64,000 bases of DNA, taken from contig JAHLMK010000007.1 of NCBI GenBank assembly GCA_019915135.1, forward strand, positions 1,798,001 to 1,862,000, in the 5' to 3' direction. Made by a program: the position numbers and the translations under genes. Below are positions 55,507-64,000 of this stretch, one piece after another; position 1 is the stretch's first letter, and each line of letters begins with the position of its first letter. The notes beneath the pieces were generated by a model, which was given only the letters and a program-made list of their open reading frames with translations, did not search any database and was not told the origin of the DNA. The stretch comes from Strobilurus pachycystidiatus (lineage: Eukaryota; Basidiomycota; Agaricomycetes; Agaricales; Physalacriaceae).

Positions 55507-57478
55507 TTATGCAGACCGTCTCCTCCTGTAGTGAACTGTCCGGGGTGAATCCGGAGATGCGATCATAGTCTGTCGCCCAGTCAGTAACAAGACAGCAATC
55601 TGACGAGAAGCGGGAAGACGTACGTGGTAGTTGTTTGGCGGCACCGGTCCATCCAGGCGGAATTCGAACTCCTGGATGAGCGTCGACAGAATGGTACCGA
55701 TCTGCAAGTAGGCAAACTGCTCGCCGATGCATCTATGGCGGCCGGCACCGAAGGGCTGGTAGGGACTGAGTGTGCCCTTGCTCACAGCGCCAAAGCCAAA
55801 GTCAATCGTTTCACCGGTCGCATCGACGTATTCCTTCAAGCTCTGCGAGGCGAAGCCGTCGCTGTCAGTCCATCGCTTGTAGTCAAACTTCTCGGGGTGA
55901 GCCCAAACCGTGGGGTCGTTTTGGCTGACGGACGGAGACGCGAGGACGTAGTAACCCTTGGGAATGATATAGGTACCATCTTTAGAGGGAGCGGCAAGGG
56001 TAGGTGGGATGGGTACATCGTCGCGCACATGACGGAGGATACTGTGGATGGGGGGATGGGCACGGAGGGTCTCACGGATGAGGGCGTCCATTATGGGCAG
56101 CTCCTTGACCTCGTCGTATGTGATGGGTGAGAATCTGCCGTCTGGGGTACCGAATTTCTTGACTTGCTCCTCGTACAATTGGGCACTGATTTTGAGACAT
56201 CCTGTCAGCTACAGCACAAAGACAGCTGAGGCTATACGTACGCAAGCTCTGGGTCGTGTGCGATGTGGAGGATAGCCCAGGATGCAGTAGACTGGCTGGT
56301 GTGTTGACCGGCCATGAGAAGAGCAATGAGGATGTGAGCGATCTCAGAGTCAGTGACCGGTTTGCCGCTGCGGTACTTCTGGTCCCGAAGAGCGTTCACA
56401 ATATCGTACTCCGCCTGAACCAAAAATTAGACACGAAGCAAGGGTAAGATCGAGGCTACCCACATCATCTCCAGTCTTGTTCTCGCGGCGCTCGCGGATG
56501 ATGTCAATGTAGAACTTTGAAATCTTCTGGTGAGCACGGTCACGAGCGCGATAGTTGGGCAGGGGCAGGTTGGGAAAGAGGAAGTTGACAGGCGTGAAGC
56601 CACCGTCGAGGTCCTGGAAGATTTCGGCAAAGCTCTTGTCCAGTTTGGAGCGGATGTGCTTGCCCTGGAGGGTGCGAGAAGCGGTAAGAATGGTGATCTG
56701 GGCCATGAGCTTCAGGATGTCGGCGGAACCCCATGCGGTCGTATCGTTGGACTGGTACTCCTTGAAGGAGTTGTCGCTCTGCAAGAAATCGTGCACTTCC
56801 TGCTCAATGAGACCGGCGTATGAGCGGAACGCCTCGGTATGGAGGCCCCATTTGACGAATTTCTTCTGCTCCATGAAGATCTCGTTGGGGATGGCGTAGA
56901 CGACATCCGCGCCAAAGATGGGCGTGGTGAGATGCTACAGCAGCGCGTCAGAAGCCGTCAAGCGGGAGAATGAACACGTACAGTGTAGGCATCTTCGGCA
57001 TTGAAGACAGTCGACTTGCCACCGAGCACAAAGTTGTTGCCCTTGGCTCCCAGAAGGACAGTGACCTTGCGACCAAAGAGAACAAAGGTGAAGCAGTCGC
57101 CATACTAAGCTCAATTGGTGTAAGCAATGCACACAGTAGACATCAGCGACGCGCACCTTCTTCTGGTTGGTGAAGAAAAATGTCAGCGGGTCGTGTCCGT
57201 AGTGAACTCCAGAGCCGACCCACGGCAGCCAGTGGAAGATAAGAGGGGGTTTGGTGGGGTCTTGGGGGAGAAGCTGGGAGCCGTCAGTACGAGAAAATAA
57301 CGGGTTCAAGCAGCAATGTACTAACCTGCTGCAGAACATTGATGACGATGGCAATAAGGGGAATGTTGACGAGGAGGAGGATAATATGACGGGTGTTGAG
57401 CTCGGGAGCCTGGGCGAGATAGCCCGACCACTGGTCAGAGATGAAGGCCGCCGCGGACGAGTTGAAGAGGTCAGCCAT
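55507..57478 (-). CDS. ERG11: Lanosterol 14-alpha-demethylase, CYP51
   Basis: Cytochrome P450 of the endoplasmic reticulum that removes the 14-alpha methyl group of lanosterol/eburicol in ergosterol synthesis; target of azole fungicides. N-terminal membrane anchor (HIILLLVNIPLIAIVINVLQ). CYP51 hallmarks follow: PPLIFHWLPWVGSGVHYG, YGDCFTFVLFGRKVTVLLG, NAEDAYTHLTTPIFGADVVY, the I-helix LLMAGQHTSQSTASW, the ExxR helix IRETLRAHPPIHSILR, VSQNDPTVWAHPEKFDYKRW, and the haem loop PFGAGRHRCIGEQFAY (Cys codon 55729-55731). The last exon after an intron reads TMIASPDSPRTVHYRRR. About six introns. Start at 57478 (MADLFNSSAAAF); stop at 55507-55509. The B-C loop tyrosines that matter for azole binding are present. 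Confidence 0.95.
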
Positions 57479-57761
57479 TGCTGGACAGTGAACGCGGTCG
57501 TGGTCGTGGTCAAACCCTATTTATGTATGGCCTTCCAAAAAATATGGCACCATATGATCAATTTCAACTTTTTGATGGTGGTACGACGGCCCAATGGCAG
57601 AAGTGTGCGATCTAATCTAATCTCAGGGACTGGCCCTCCATTTCAAGACCGAATGCGCATTCGAGGTCGTAGACTAGACTGTAGAGCTATGAAATAAATA
57701 CATTGAGTAGATCGCCTCATTATTATAGCCGAGAATCGTATTATATTCTACCCATCACCTC

Positions 57762-60604
57762 CTACGACGCCATCTTCACCCAGATTGAACAGTGATACCC
57801 TTTATTCAGTATGATATCCTTCACCATGATGGTCTGCCCAAACTCGACCGCATCAATGGACGGCAGGCCAACCAGCGTCGCCCGTATACCAAGGGATCGG
57901 ATGTTCACAGGAACGATGCAGGTGAGCCGGCGATTATGTGGTTGTGGGATATCCATGACCACCGCTTCTACAGGTGGGAACTCTTCCCTGCCGTTCGCCT
58001 TGTTCGCCGCCATCCACCGTTGCAAGAAATACATCTGCCAGATGATACGCGATCTGCCTTCGTCACGTTTGTGCCATCGGTCAATGACCGGGTACAGATC
58101 TGCCTTGTGCGTAAGATCCTCCTTTGTGAACACCGGGTCTTCTCCACGGATAGCAGCGTGAATCTGCCAGTGATGTAGAAGGTCCAAGAACCGCCGAAGG
58201 GGAGATGTCGTGCGGACGTATCCTTCGTTTGCGCCTACCGCCCAATGTACGTCGGGTTGGAGAGTGTATTTCGACTTGAGGTCGTAGTCGAGGAAAGGGA
58301 TGGCATCGAGACGTGACACGAAACCCTCGGGTGTACGAGCGCCAAGTAGAGCATCTACATCAAGGCCCGGTTGGTAGGGCGGCGCGGGAAGCGTGCGATA
58401 GAGGACGGGAATATTACGCTCTTGACAAAACAACGCCGCAGTGCGGCTCGCCGTTATCATGAGCTCCGATACCACACTGTGGGCACCAACAAACGTCTCC
58501 GAGAGATTCTCGACACGGTAACGCAGGTCCAAAAACCCTTTGTACAACCGTCCATCGAATGTCACTGGCGGGACGTCTTCCGTGGCGTTGACAACAATTG
58601 TTTCGCCAATGTTTTCCGAAGTGAGGAAGACACCGTCTCGATAGCGCCGTTGGACCATGATATCTCGGACCTCGTGAGCCAGACGCAAATCCTCGCGGTG
58701 TGCGGGCGTCAATTCTATGGGATGAATATCGCGAGGAATAGGTTTGCCGAAGGGGAATTGATACTTTGGGTGTCGCCAGTTCATCACTTCGTCGAGTGTC
58801 TCGTAAGTCACTTTGACGAGGTTATTCACCACGCCGGACCTGACCTTGTAGTCGACAATTTCTCCCTTGGTGTTGACTTTAGCACTGAAGGACAAGACAT
58901 GCTGTGGTCCATCGCTTGAGCCGAGCGACATGCCTGGTATCTTGGACATCGTGAGGGAAGGTGGAATCATGTATTTGACGTGCAAGGGATGATACTGCGT
59001 CATGAAGGTCTTTTCAGCTTCAGGAACGAGTACATGGGTTGGAGGGATGACAGATGCGGGATCTGCAACATGAACGTGAACCCAATAGTCGTCCCCAGCT
59101 GCCTCGATGGAAAAGCCATCGTCCAGCTCCTTCGCTGACGAATCGTCGACGACATAGACGGGCAGATTGCCAAAGTCATGCCGATGAGACGCCATTGGAT
59201 CAGAGGGATAGAAATCCATGGGCCCAAGAGGCTGGGAGGTGGGATTGGACACACTGGCTTTCGGCGGGGCTGGTTTTTCTTGTCGATGATGAGTCTTGAT
59301 AAGAAGCCGTTCGATCGATTCGTGGGCAGCTCGAGTAGGAGCACGGATGTGGAGTGTGTTGTCCTGCCATGGGGGCACGACACCCAGCTCCGTCAGTAGC
59401 TCGAAGGTTTCAGGATGGCTGGCGGACTCAATGTCGGGCTTGATCCGCCTGAGGATCATGCTTTGCACGACCTGGCTTGGATGACTGCCGTCCAAGCTGA
59501 TAGTGGACATAGCATCTAGCATATTCAAGAGAATGACCTTGTCATCCTCTGTCCAAGTGTGTGATCCCTTGACAAAGGAGGCTGGTTCGTTGAAGGATTC
59601 GCGTTGGAGGCGTTGGCTCTTGTTCAAGACGGAACGCGCCTTTGCAACGAAACTGTCGATAGGACTGCGCCGTTGTCCAATCCAGGTGTTCAGAGTCTGA
59701 ATGCGCTTTAGGTCGTTCAAGGCACGAAGGGAGATATTGTGAGTGAGAAGATAGGTTCTGTCCCATATAAACGAGTCATCCTCGCCAACGACGCGGTGAA
59801 CAGCGATGAGATCGAGGAAGGAGGGTTTTCGCTTAAACATGCGCGTCATGTGGGAAAGGGTGGTCATGGCTCTCTGGTCCGGATCCTTGTGGCGCAAAAG
59901 ATCGTACGCGTCGCAGAGGGCGATTCTGGCGCCGACAACCGTGCGGGAGATGGCTGGGATGAGCTTGGTGAGATGCCGCAGTATTCTGAGACGCGCTTCG
60001 AGCTGGTGTGCGTCTTCGGGCTCCTCATGATTGCCGCAGCGCGAGGCGAGGTCGGCCGAGATCATGCCAGGAAGAGAAAAGCGAATCAAATCGCCCGTGT
60101 GGAGGGCGACGGTGCCGCGCTCGGTCAGCGACGCGGTGAGCAGCTCGCGTGTCTGGTACTTCTGCCCGAGCACAATGGCGCTGGTAGCGTCACCCAGGTG
60201 GCTGTGCAAGTGATAAGAGGGCGGACGGAGGGGAAGGAAGGGCGCGCGTACCTGCCAATCTCAATGTAGTCCCCGGGCTTCACGTCGATTTCATTTTTGC
60301 TGTCGTCCCAGGCGAACTCGGCGCCCTGCAAAGAGGCAATCTGCGGGTCGCCCTGGGCGCCACGACGCTCGAACTGAATGGCGGCGCGGTCCCACTTCCG
60401 CTTGCGCCCGCCGACTTGGTCGAGTACATTCACCTCGCTGCTGTTGATCATCCGCCGCCCGAGGGCCTGCAGTTTTTCAAAGGTGGGAGTTTCCCCGACG
60501 CCCGCCGCCTTGTCGCGTGCCGCCTTGCTCGCATACGCTCTACACCGGGGCCGAAGCAGCGACGAAGAAGACCGACAACATCTGCGAGGCAGAATGTTGT
60601 ACAT
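57762..60604 (-). CDS. Mitochondrial RNB-family exoribonuclease (Dss1/CYT-4 type)
   Basis: 3'-to-5' exoribonuclease of the RNase II family. In fungi the mitochondrial member (Dss1, CYT-4) degrades and trims mitochondrial RNA with the Suv3 helicase. The N-terminus MYNILPRRCCRSSSSLLRPR then RAYASKAARD is Arg/Ser-rich and looks like a mitochondrial presequence. One intron follows YIEIGR, and the rest is a single 815-codon exon. The RNB core starts at VYVVDDSSAKELDDGFSIE, with catalytic acidic residues; one position that is Asp in bacterial RNase II is Glu here. It continues with YWVHVHVADPASVIPPTHV, PSLTMSKIPGMSLG, LMITASRTAALFCQERNIPV, and WAVGANEGYVRTTSPLRRFL DLL. A start at 60619 would add five residues. 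Start codons of this gene and the + strand neighbour are 70 bases apart. Confidence 0.88.
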
Positions 60605-60674
60605 AAAGTACAAGGTCAAGGGAAAATTTGAGATTGGACTCCGGCCCGGTCATTTCCTGTCTGCATCGTCCATT
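60605..60674. promoter_or_regulatory. Short divergent promoter of the RNB exonuclease and zinc-finger genes
   Basis: Only 70 bases lie between the two start codons, so the transcripts probably start within or close to each other's 5' regions. No motif was identified. Confidence 0.45.
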
Positions 60675-61640
60675 ATGTTCAAACGGGTTGATCGTCGTCT
60701 CAAGCGCAAAGCAGAACAGGAGGAGCTCGGCATCGACAGCGGGCTCAAAGAGGCACTAGGGATTCCCGACACTGACTCGGACGAGTCAGACTCGGACGGC
60801 GACTCTGACGACAGCGACGAAGATGGTCATGAGGGCGGTCTGGACGGTTCGGACGAGGATGTGGATGTAGACGAGGATGAGATTGGGGATGAGGATGCAG
60901 AGGCCCTTTCCGAAGCAGGTGTCGGCGACGAATTGTCCGAACGAGACGACGCCGACGACATAGACATGACTATTGACCAAGCCCTCACCAACCCACTCTA
61001 TCCTTCTCCGTCCGACCCAGATACCACTCTGTGTTACATCTGCCCAGGCAGACAACTGAAAGCAACTTCCCAAATTGACGTCCATCTCAAATCTAAAGCA
61101 CGTACAATTTCGCCACCATACCCCCTTATTAATCTACGCACAATTAGCATCATACAAGACGCTTCTCGCAATTCTCAGATAACTGCAAGGACGAGGGCGA
61201 CAAGAGCGAAGACGCTAGGCAGTTCATACCTCAAAAGAAGATAGTGGACACTGTACCCGTCGGAGGGATCTCGAAACGGGAACAGAAAAAGGTGAGCATA
61301 TCCTTCAGCTGCATTGATGAACGCTTCTCAATACTTGTCATACAGCTTGCGCGACGGGCCATTCAAGCACAGAAGAGGGTCGGTCTCCATGTCATCTGCT
61401 GTATGAATCTACTCAGTCTTCAAACAGAAGGATAAAAAAGCCGCTTTCCAGGCAAGACAAGAAAAGCGGAGCGCTGCAAAGACAGCGACAAGTGATCCAG
61501 CAGAGACGGTCACCAAGGCTCCGAAGACTAAATCAAAACCTCGACCAAAATCCAAGCCAACCACAGCCGCTGAAATGCGTACAGTCGCTTCTAAAGGTCC
61601 ACCAAAAAAGAAGCGCAAGACTCTCAGAACTGCATCATGA
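60675..61640 (+). CDS. Acidic, Lys-rich protein with a U1-like zinc finger
   Basis: Probably a nucleolar or nuclear RNA-related protein, judged only from composition. It starts MFKRVDRRLKRKAEQEELGI, has a long Asp/Ser/Glu stretch (TDSDESDSDGDSDDSDEDGH), then a finger CYICPGRQLKATSQIDVHLK continuing SKAH, which has the spacing C-x2-C-x13-H-x5-H of U1-type zinc fingers. The last His codon is completed across an intron to NCKDEGDKSEDARQF. Then come KREQKK, LARRAIQAQK and a Lys-rich C-terminus (KSKPRPKSKPTT, GPPKKKRKTLRTAS) that looks like a nuclear localisation signal. Three introns are proposed; the first acceptor (61167-61170 region) was chosen to keep the frame. Stop TGA at 61638-61640. I do not recognise a named orthologue. 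Confidence 0.75.
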
Positions 61641-61693
61641 AGTAGATAAATTATGAATGTCAATAAATACCCATAGGTCGTCATAAGTATCAT

Positions 61694-63348
61694 TTATCTC
61701 AGGCTCTGCAGAACCCGCTCTGCCATCGATATCACCTGTTATAGAGTCAGTACAATCAACGAGAAAAGCGGATCGTCCAATTACCTGGTTGATATCTGGT
61801 CTATCAACGGGATTGACCTTCAACATACTGTCGATGAGATCCTTGAGTCCCTGCGAATAGGCAGAATTTGGCTGCTTATAACGGGCGTTCAAAACGGCCA
61901 TAGCTATCGAGCCACCCTGCTCTGTCGTCTGCGTATTTTCAAATGGTGAATGTGAATAGGCCAGCGCAAACAGTGTGCAGCCAAGTGACTATCAAATGAT
62001 GAGAATAAGAAGGCAGAATCCCACTACACTCACCCATATATCAACTTTCTCGTCGATAGTGACACCCGTCTTAACATCGTAAAGCTCGGGAGCACGATAC
62101 GCCATGGTACTCTGTTCTGCAGCGATATCCTGCTGGAGCAGCGCTTGAGAGCGGTTCTCTATATGAATCCGCGCCTTGATAGTGCTTCCGAAATCCATGA
62201 GGATGGGTTGTCCGTTATCCGACACCATGACATTCCTACATAAAGTGTTAACCAAGTGCAGAGGAGATGATTCGAGGGGAGGGCGTGCCCAGGTTTGATG
62301 TCGCGGTGCGCGTATGGTACAATCTCGCCGGTGCCTTGCAATTCAACTTTCGAGAGCTCCTCGTCGCCATCGAAGACAACGTCACCCTCGTCCTCAACGC
62401 GGTGTTTCGTGACGAGTGGTACATTTACCGAAGAACCATAAGAGTAACCTCCGTCAGCATCGCCTTCGGCCTGAGGAAAACGCTCGTCGTCGTCGGAATG
62501 TCTTCCTTCTGGCTCCTGGCGACGCGAGGAGGATGATGATGCGGCGTTGGATGCGGATGAACCAGTTGTAGCGCGGTACGTGTGCATAGCCCGGACGGCT
62601 TCGCACGCTCCCTTGAAGAGACGGACCATTTCGTGTTCGGGAAAGTGTGTTCCGTTGACTACATGTGCATTGATGGCATCCTGTAGATTGCCTTTCTGGC
62701 GACAAAGGTTAGACTCAGACTGGCATGAGGAGGGCATGGTGGCTGCGCACTTTGTACAAGGGAAGGAAAAGATAGACTACTTTGCCTTCGCCGTCGGGGT
62801 CCTGTACGACAGCCGAGTCCTAGGCGCATTCAGAGATGTAGTTTCCAAGAAAGGGCATTTAATATACCAGTATTCGAATGATATTAGGGTGTCTGTTTCG
62901 CAGGTCGTCAGCGCCTGCCTGTTATTTGTAATGGTGGGAGAGCGCTCACTTGAATCTCCGGTACGCTTCCACCTCTCTCATGGCCTCCTTGACTCCATCG
63001 GCGCCCGTGGGACAGCGTATCTTTTTGAGCGCGAATTGCCTCTGTGGATCATCGTTATTCAATGGCGGTGCGCGCCGTGTTTCTTCGACCCACTGACCCC
63101 ACTGTGTTCGTCCTGCGCCAAGTAGACAAACGAAAAGCCTCCTTCACCGAGAACCTTTACTATGTTGACTGCGAGGGCCTGGTCAGTGGGGTACACGTCG
63201 AGGACGGCGGAGAGAGGGTACAGGTCCGTCCATTGATCTTGACTTTCGCGGATTGCTGGCAAAGACAGGAAGAGAGCGCCCATAGCGCGTCCTTGGCCTG
63301 GTCCTTTATACTGTCCAGCGCGCGCATGAAATTCGAAGGTCTTGACAT
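61694..63348 (-). CDS. ENV7: Ser/Thr protein kinase, STK16/ENV7 type (NAK family)
   Basis: In yeast, Env7 is a palmitoylated vacuolar kinase that restrains vacuole fusion; human STK16 is at the Golgi. N-terminus MSRPSNFMRALDSIKDQAKD, then a cysteine pair in ALSSCLCQQSAKVKINGRT, which could be acylated. An intron in phase joins this to FNIVKVLGEGGFSFVYLAQD (Gly-rich loop). Further motifs: FALKKIRCPTGADGVKEAMR (catalytic Lys), HPNIIRILDSAVVQDPDG, KGNLQDAINAHVVNGTHFPE, catalytic loop YAHRDIKPG joined to NVMVSDNGQPILMDFGS, and TMAYRAPELYDVKTG. An insertion of roughly 70 Ser/acidic residues lies before HRDIKPG. It is absent from animal STK16. Stop at 61694-61696, 53 bases from the stop of the convergent zinc-finger gene. 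An alternative start is the internal Met at 63327. Confidence 0.88.
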
Positions 63349-63562
63349 GGTGTCCAGTGAGAGGCAGTGTCATTATTGATTGCCATTTCCGTCCAAGTTC
63401 GATCGGACAATGCGGACCGATGTTTGACCGATGTCAAAGTGCATTCGTTGAGCTCTTCTTGCGTGACCACCACCTACAAGTCCGTCATATATAAATTTAT
63501 CCTACATATCTTATCTTAAACTATGCTTATTGGTGCGTATGGTTTGTCTTTCGTCTGTTCCT

Positions 63563-64000
63563 TCATTTTCTCAGCCATGATCTCAGCGACCTCCACTTTG
63601 AATGAGGTCCAGGACTTTCGATTATCTCCCACCTGCAGCTATATTAGCTTTGAAAAACGCGCGGGCAATTCCACTCACTGGACAATGACATCCCCTCGAC
63701 CAATCGGTCTTCCATCACTCAAGACTGGCATTCCTCCTCCCTTGATGCGATGCTGCCCAACTACACGCCTTTCCCGCGCATAGCTTATCCTCGCGCAAAG
63801 CATGGTGTTATCTATACCATTGAAATGAATCCTCCCATCCTTCTTGCGCAGATTATCGGTCCATGGGATTTGAACCTGAATGACCAGATCCTGGCCAATG
63901 CGGGCATACGTTTCATGCGGCGCCTCTTCGACCACGAAGATTATGTCCTGGAACCTCCCGTTGGGTCGCTGATGACCTACGCCTGGACAGGAAATGACGG
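63563..64000 (-). CDS. DnaJ/Hsp40 co-chaperone, C-terminal part (cut by window edge)
   Basis: Hsp40 proteins deliver unfolded clients to Hsp70 and stimulate its ATPase. Only the C-terminal client-binding domain is in the window: PGVGHQRPNGRFQDIIFVVE, EAPHETYARIGQDLVIQVQI, PWTDNLRKKDGRI, RIKGGGMPVLSDGRPIGRGD, VIVQ. An intron (GTGAGT...CTGCAG, about 63637-63683) joins this to WEIIESPGPHSKWRSLRSW and LRK, then the stop at 63563-63565. The layout fits class B (Sis1/DNAJB) or class A proteins. The J domain lies beyond the right edge, so the class cannot be settled. Confidence 0.85.

Noticed and set aside
63523..63783. + strand frame with a signal-peptide-like start (MLIGAYGLSFVCSFIFSAMI)
   Set aside because: The opposite strand encodes the DnaJ C-terminal domain with a phase-correct intron, so the + frame is a shadow.

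Overview
The window is nuclear DNA of a filamentous basidiomycete, most likely an Agaricomycete that decays plant material. Genes are dense, lie on both strands and are broken by many introns of about 45-70 bases with GT/AG borders. It carries secreted GH10 xylanases with fungal CBM1 domains, Zn2Cys6 regulators, a CYP51 sterol demethylase and a fatty acid synthase whose beta and alpha parts are fused into one chain. No prokaryotic operon, CRISPR array, tRNA, rRNA or intact transposon was seen.

Layout. 1-4.4 kb: a delta-9 fatty acid desaturase with a C-terminal cytochrome b5 domain, flanked by two decayed copies of the same unidentified gene fragment. 4.5-7.3 kb: an EB1-type microtubule plus-end protein and an aldo/keto reductase. 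8.4-17.0 kb: four GH10 xylanases in a row on the + strand; the first lacks the CBM1 domain, and the last two come from a recent tandem duplication of about 2.5 kb that also copied the 3' end of the neighbouring helicase gene. 17.2-19.1 kb (-): a DBP5/DDX19-type RNA helicase. 19.4-32.3 kb (-): the single-chain fatty acid synthase, about 3,950 residues. 32.8-37.8 kb: GTR2 (-) and VTC4 (+) as a divergent pair. 39.3-45.0 kb (-): two related Zn2Cys6 transcription factors. 46.1-49.0 kb: a double PH-domain protein (-) and an acyl-CoA-binding protein (+). 51.6-63.3 kb: a secreted/membrane kelch protein (-), CYP51 (-), a mitochondrial RNB exoribonuclease (-), a zinc-finger protein (+) and an STK16/ENV7-type kinase (-). 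The right edge cuts a DnaJ/Hsp40 gene (-).

How the genes relate. Most are ordinary housekeeping genes. Lipid functions recur (desaturase, FAS, acyl-CoA-binding protein, CYP51), but the genes are scattered and interrupted by others, so this is not a metabolite cluster. The xylanase array is the accessory part. Its most notable details are a predicted 2-nucleotide exon between two introns in the first xylanase, differing intron sets among the four copies, and a clear duplication junction. GTR2 and VTC4, both proteins of the vacuole surface, share about 200 bases between their start codons. I found no clearly undescribed multi-gene system.
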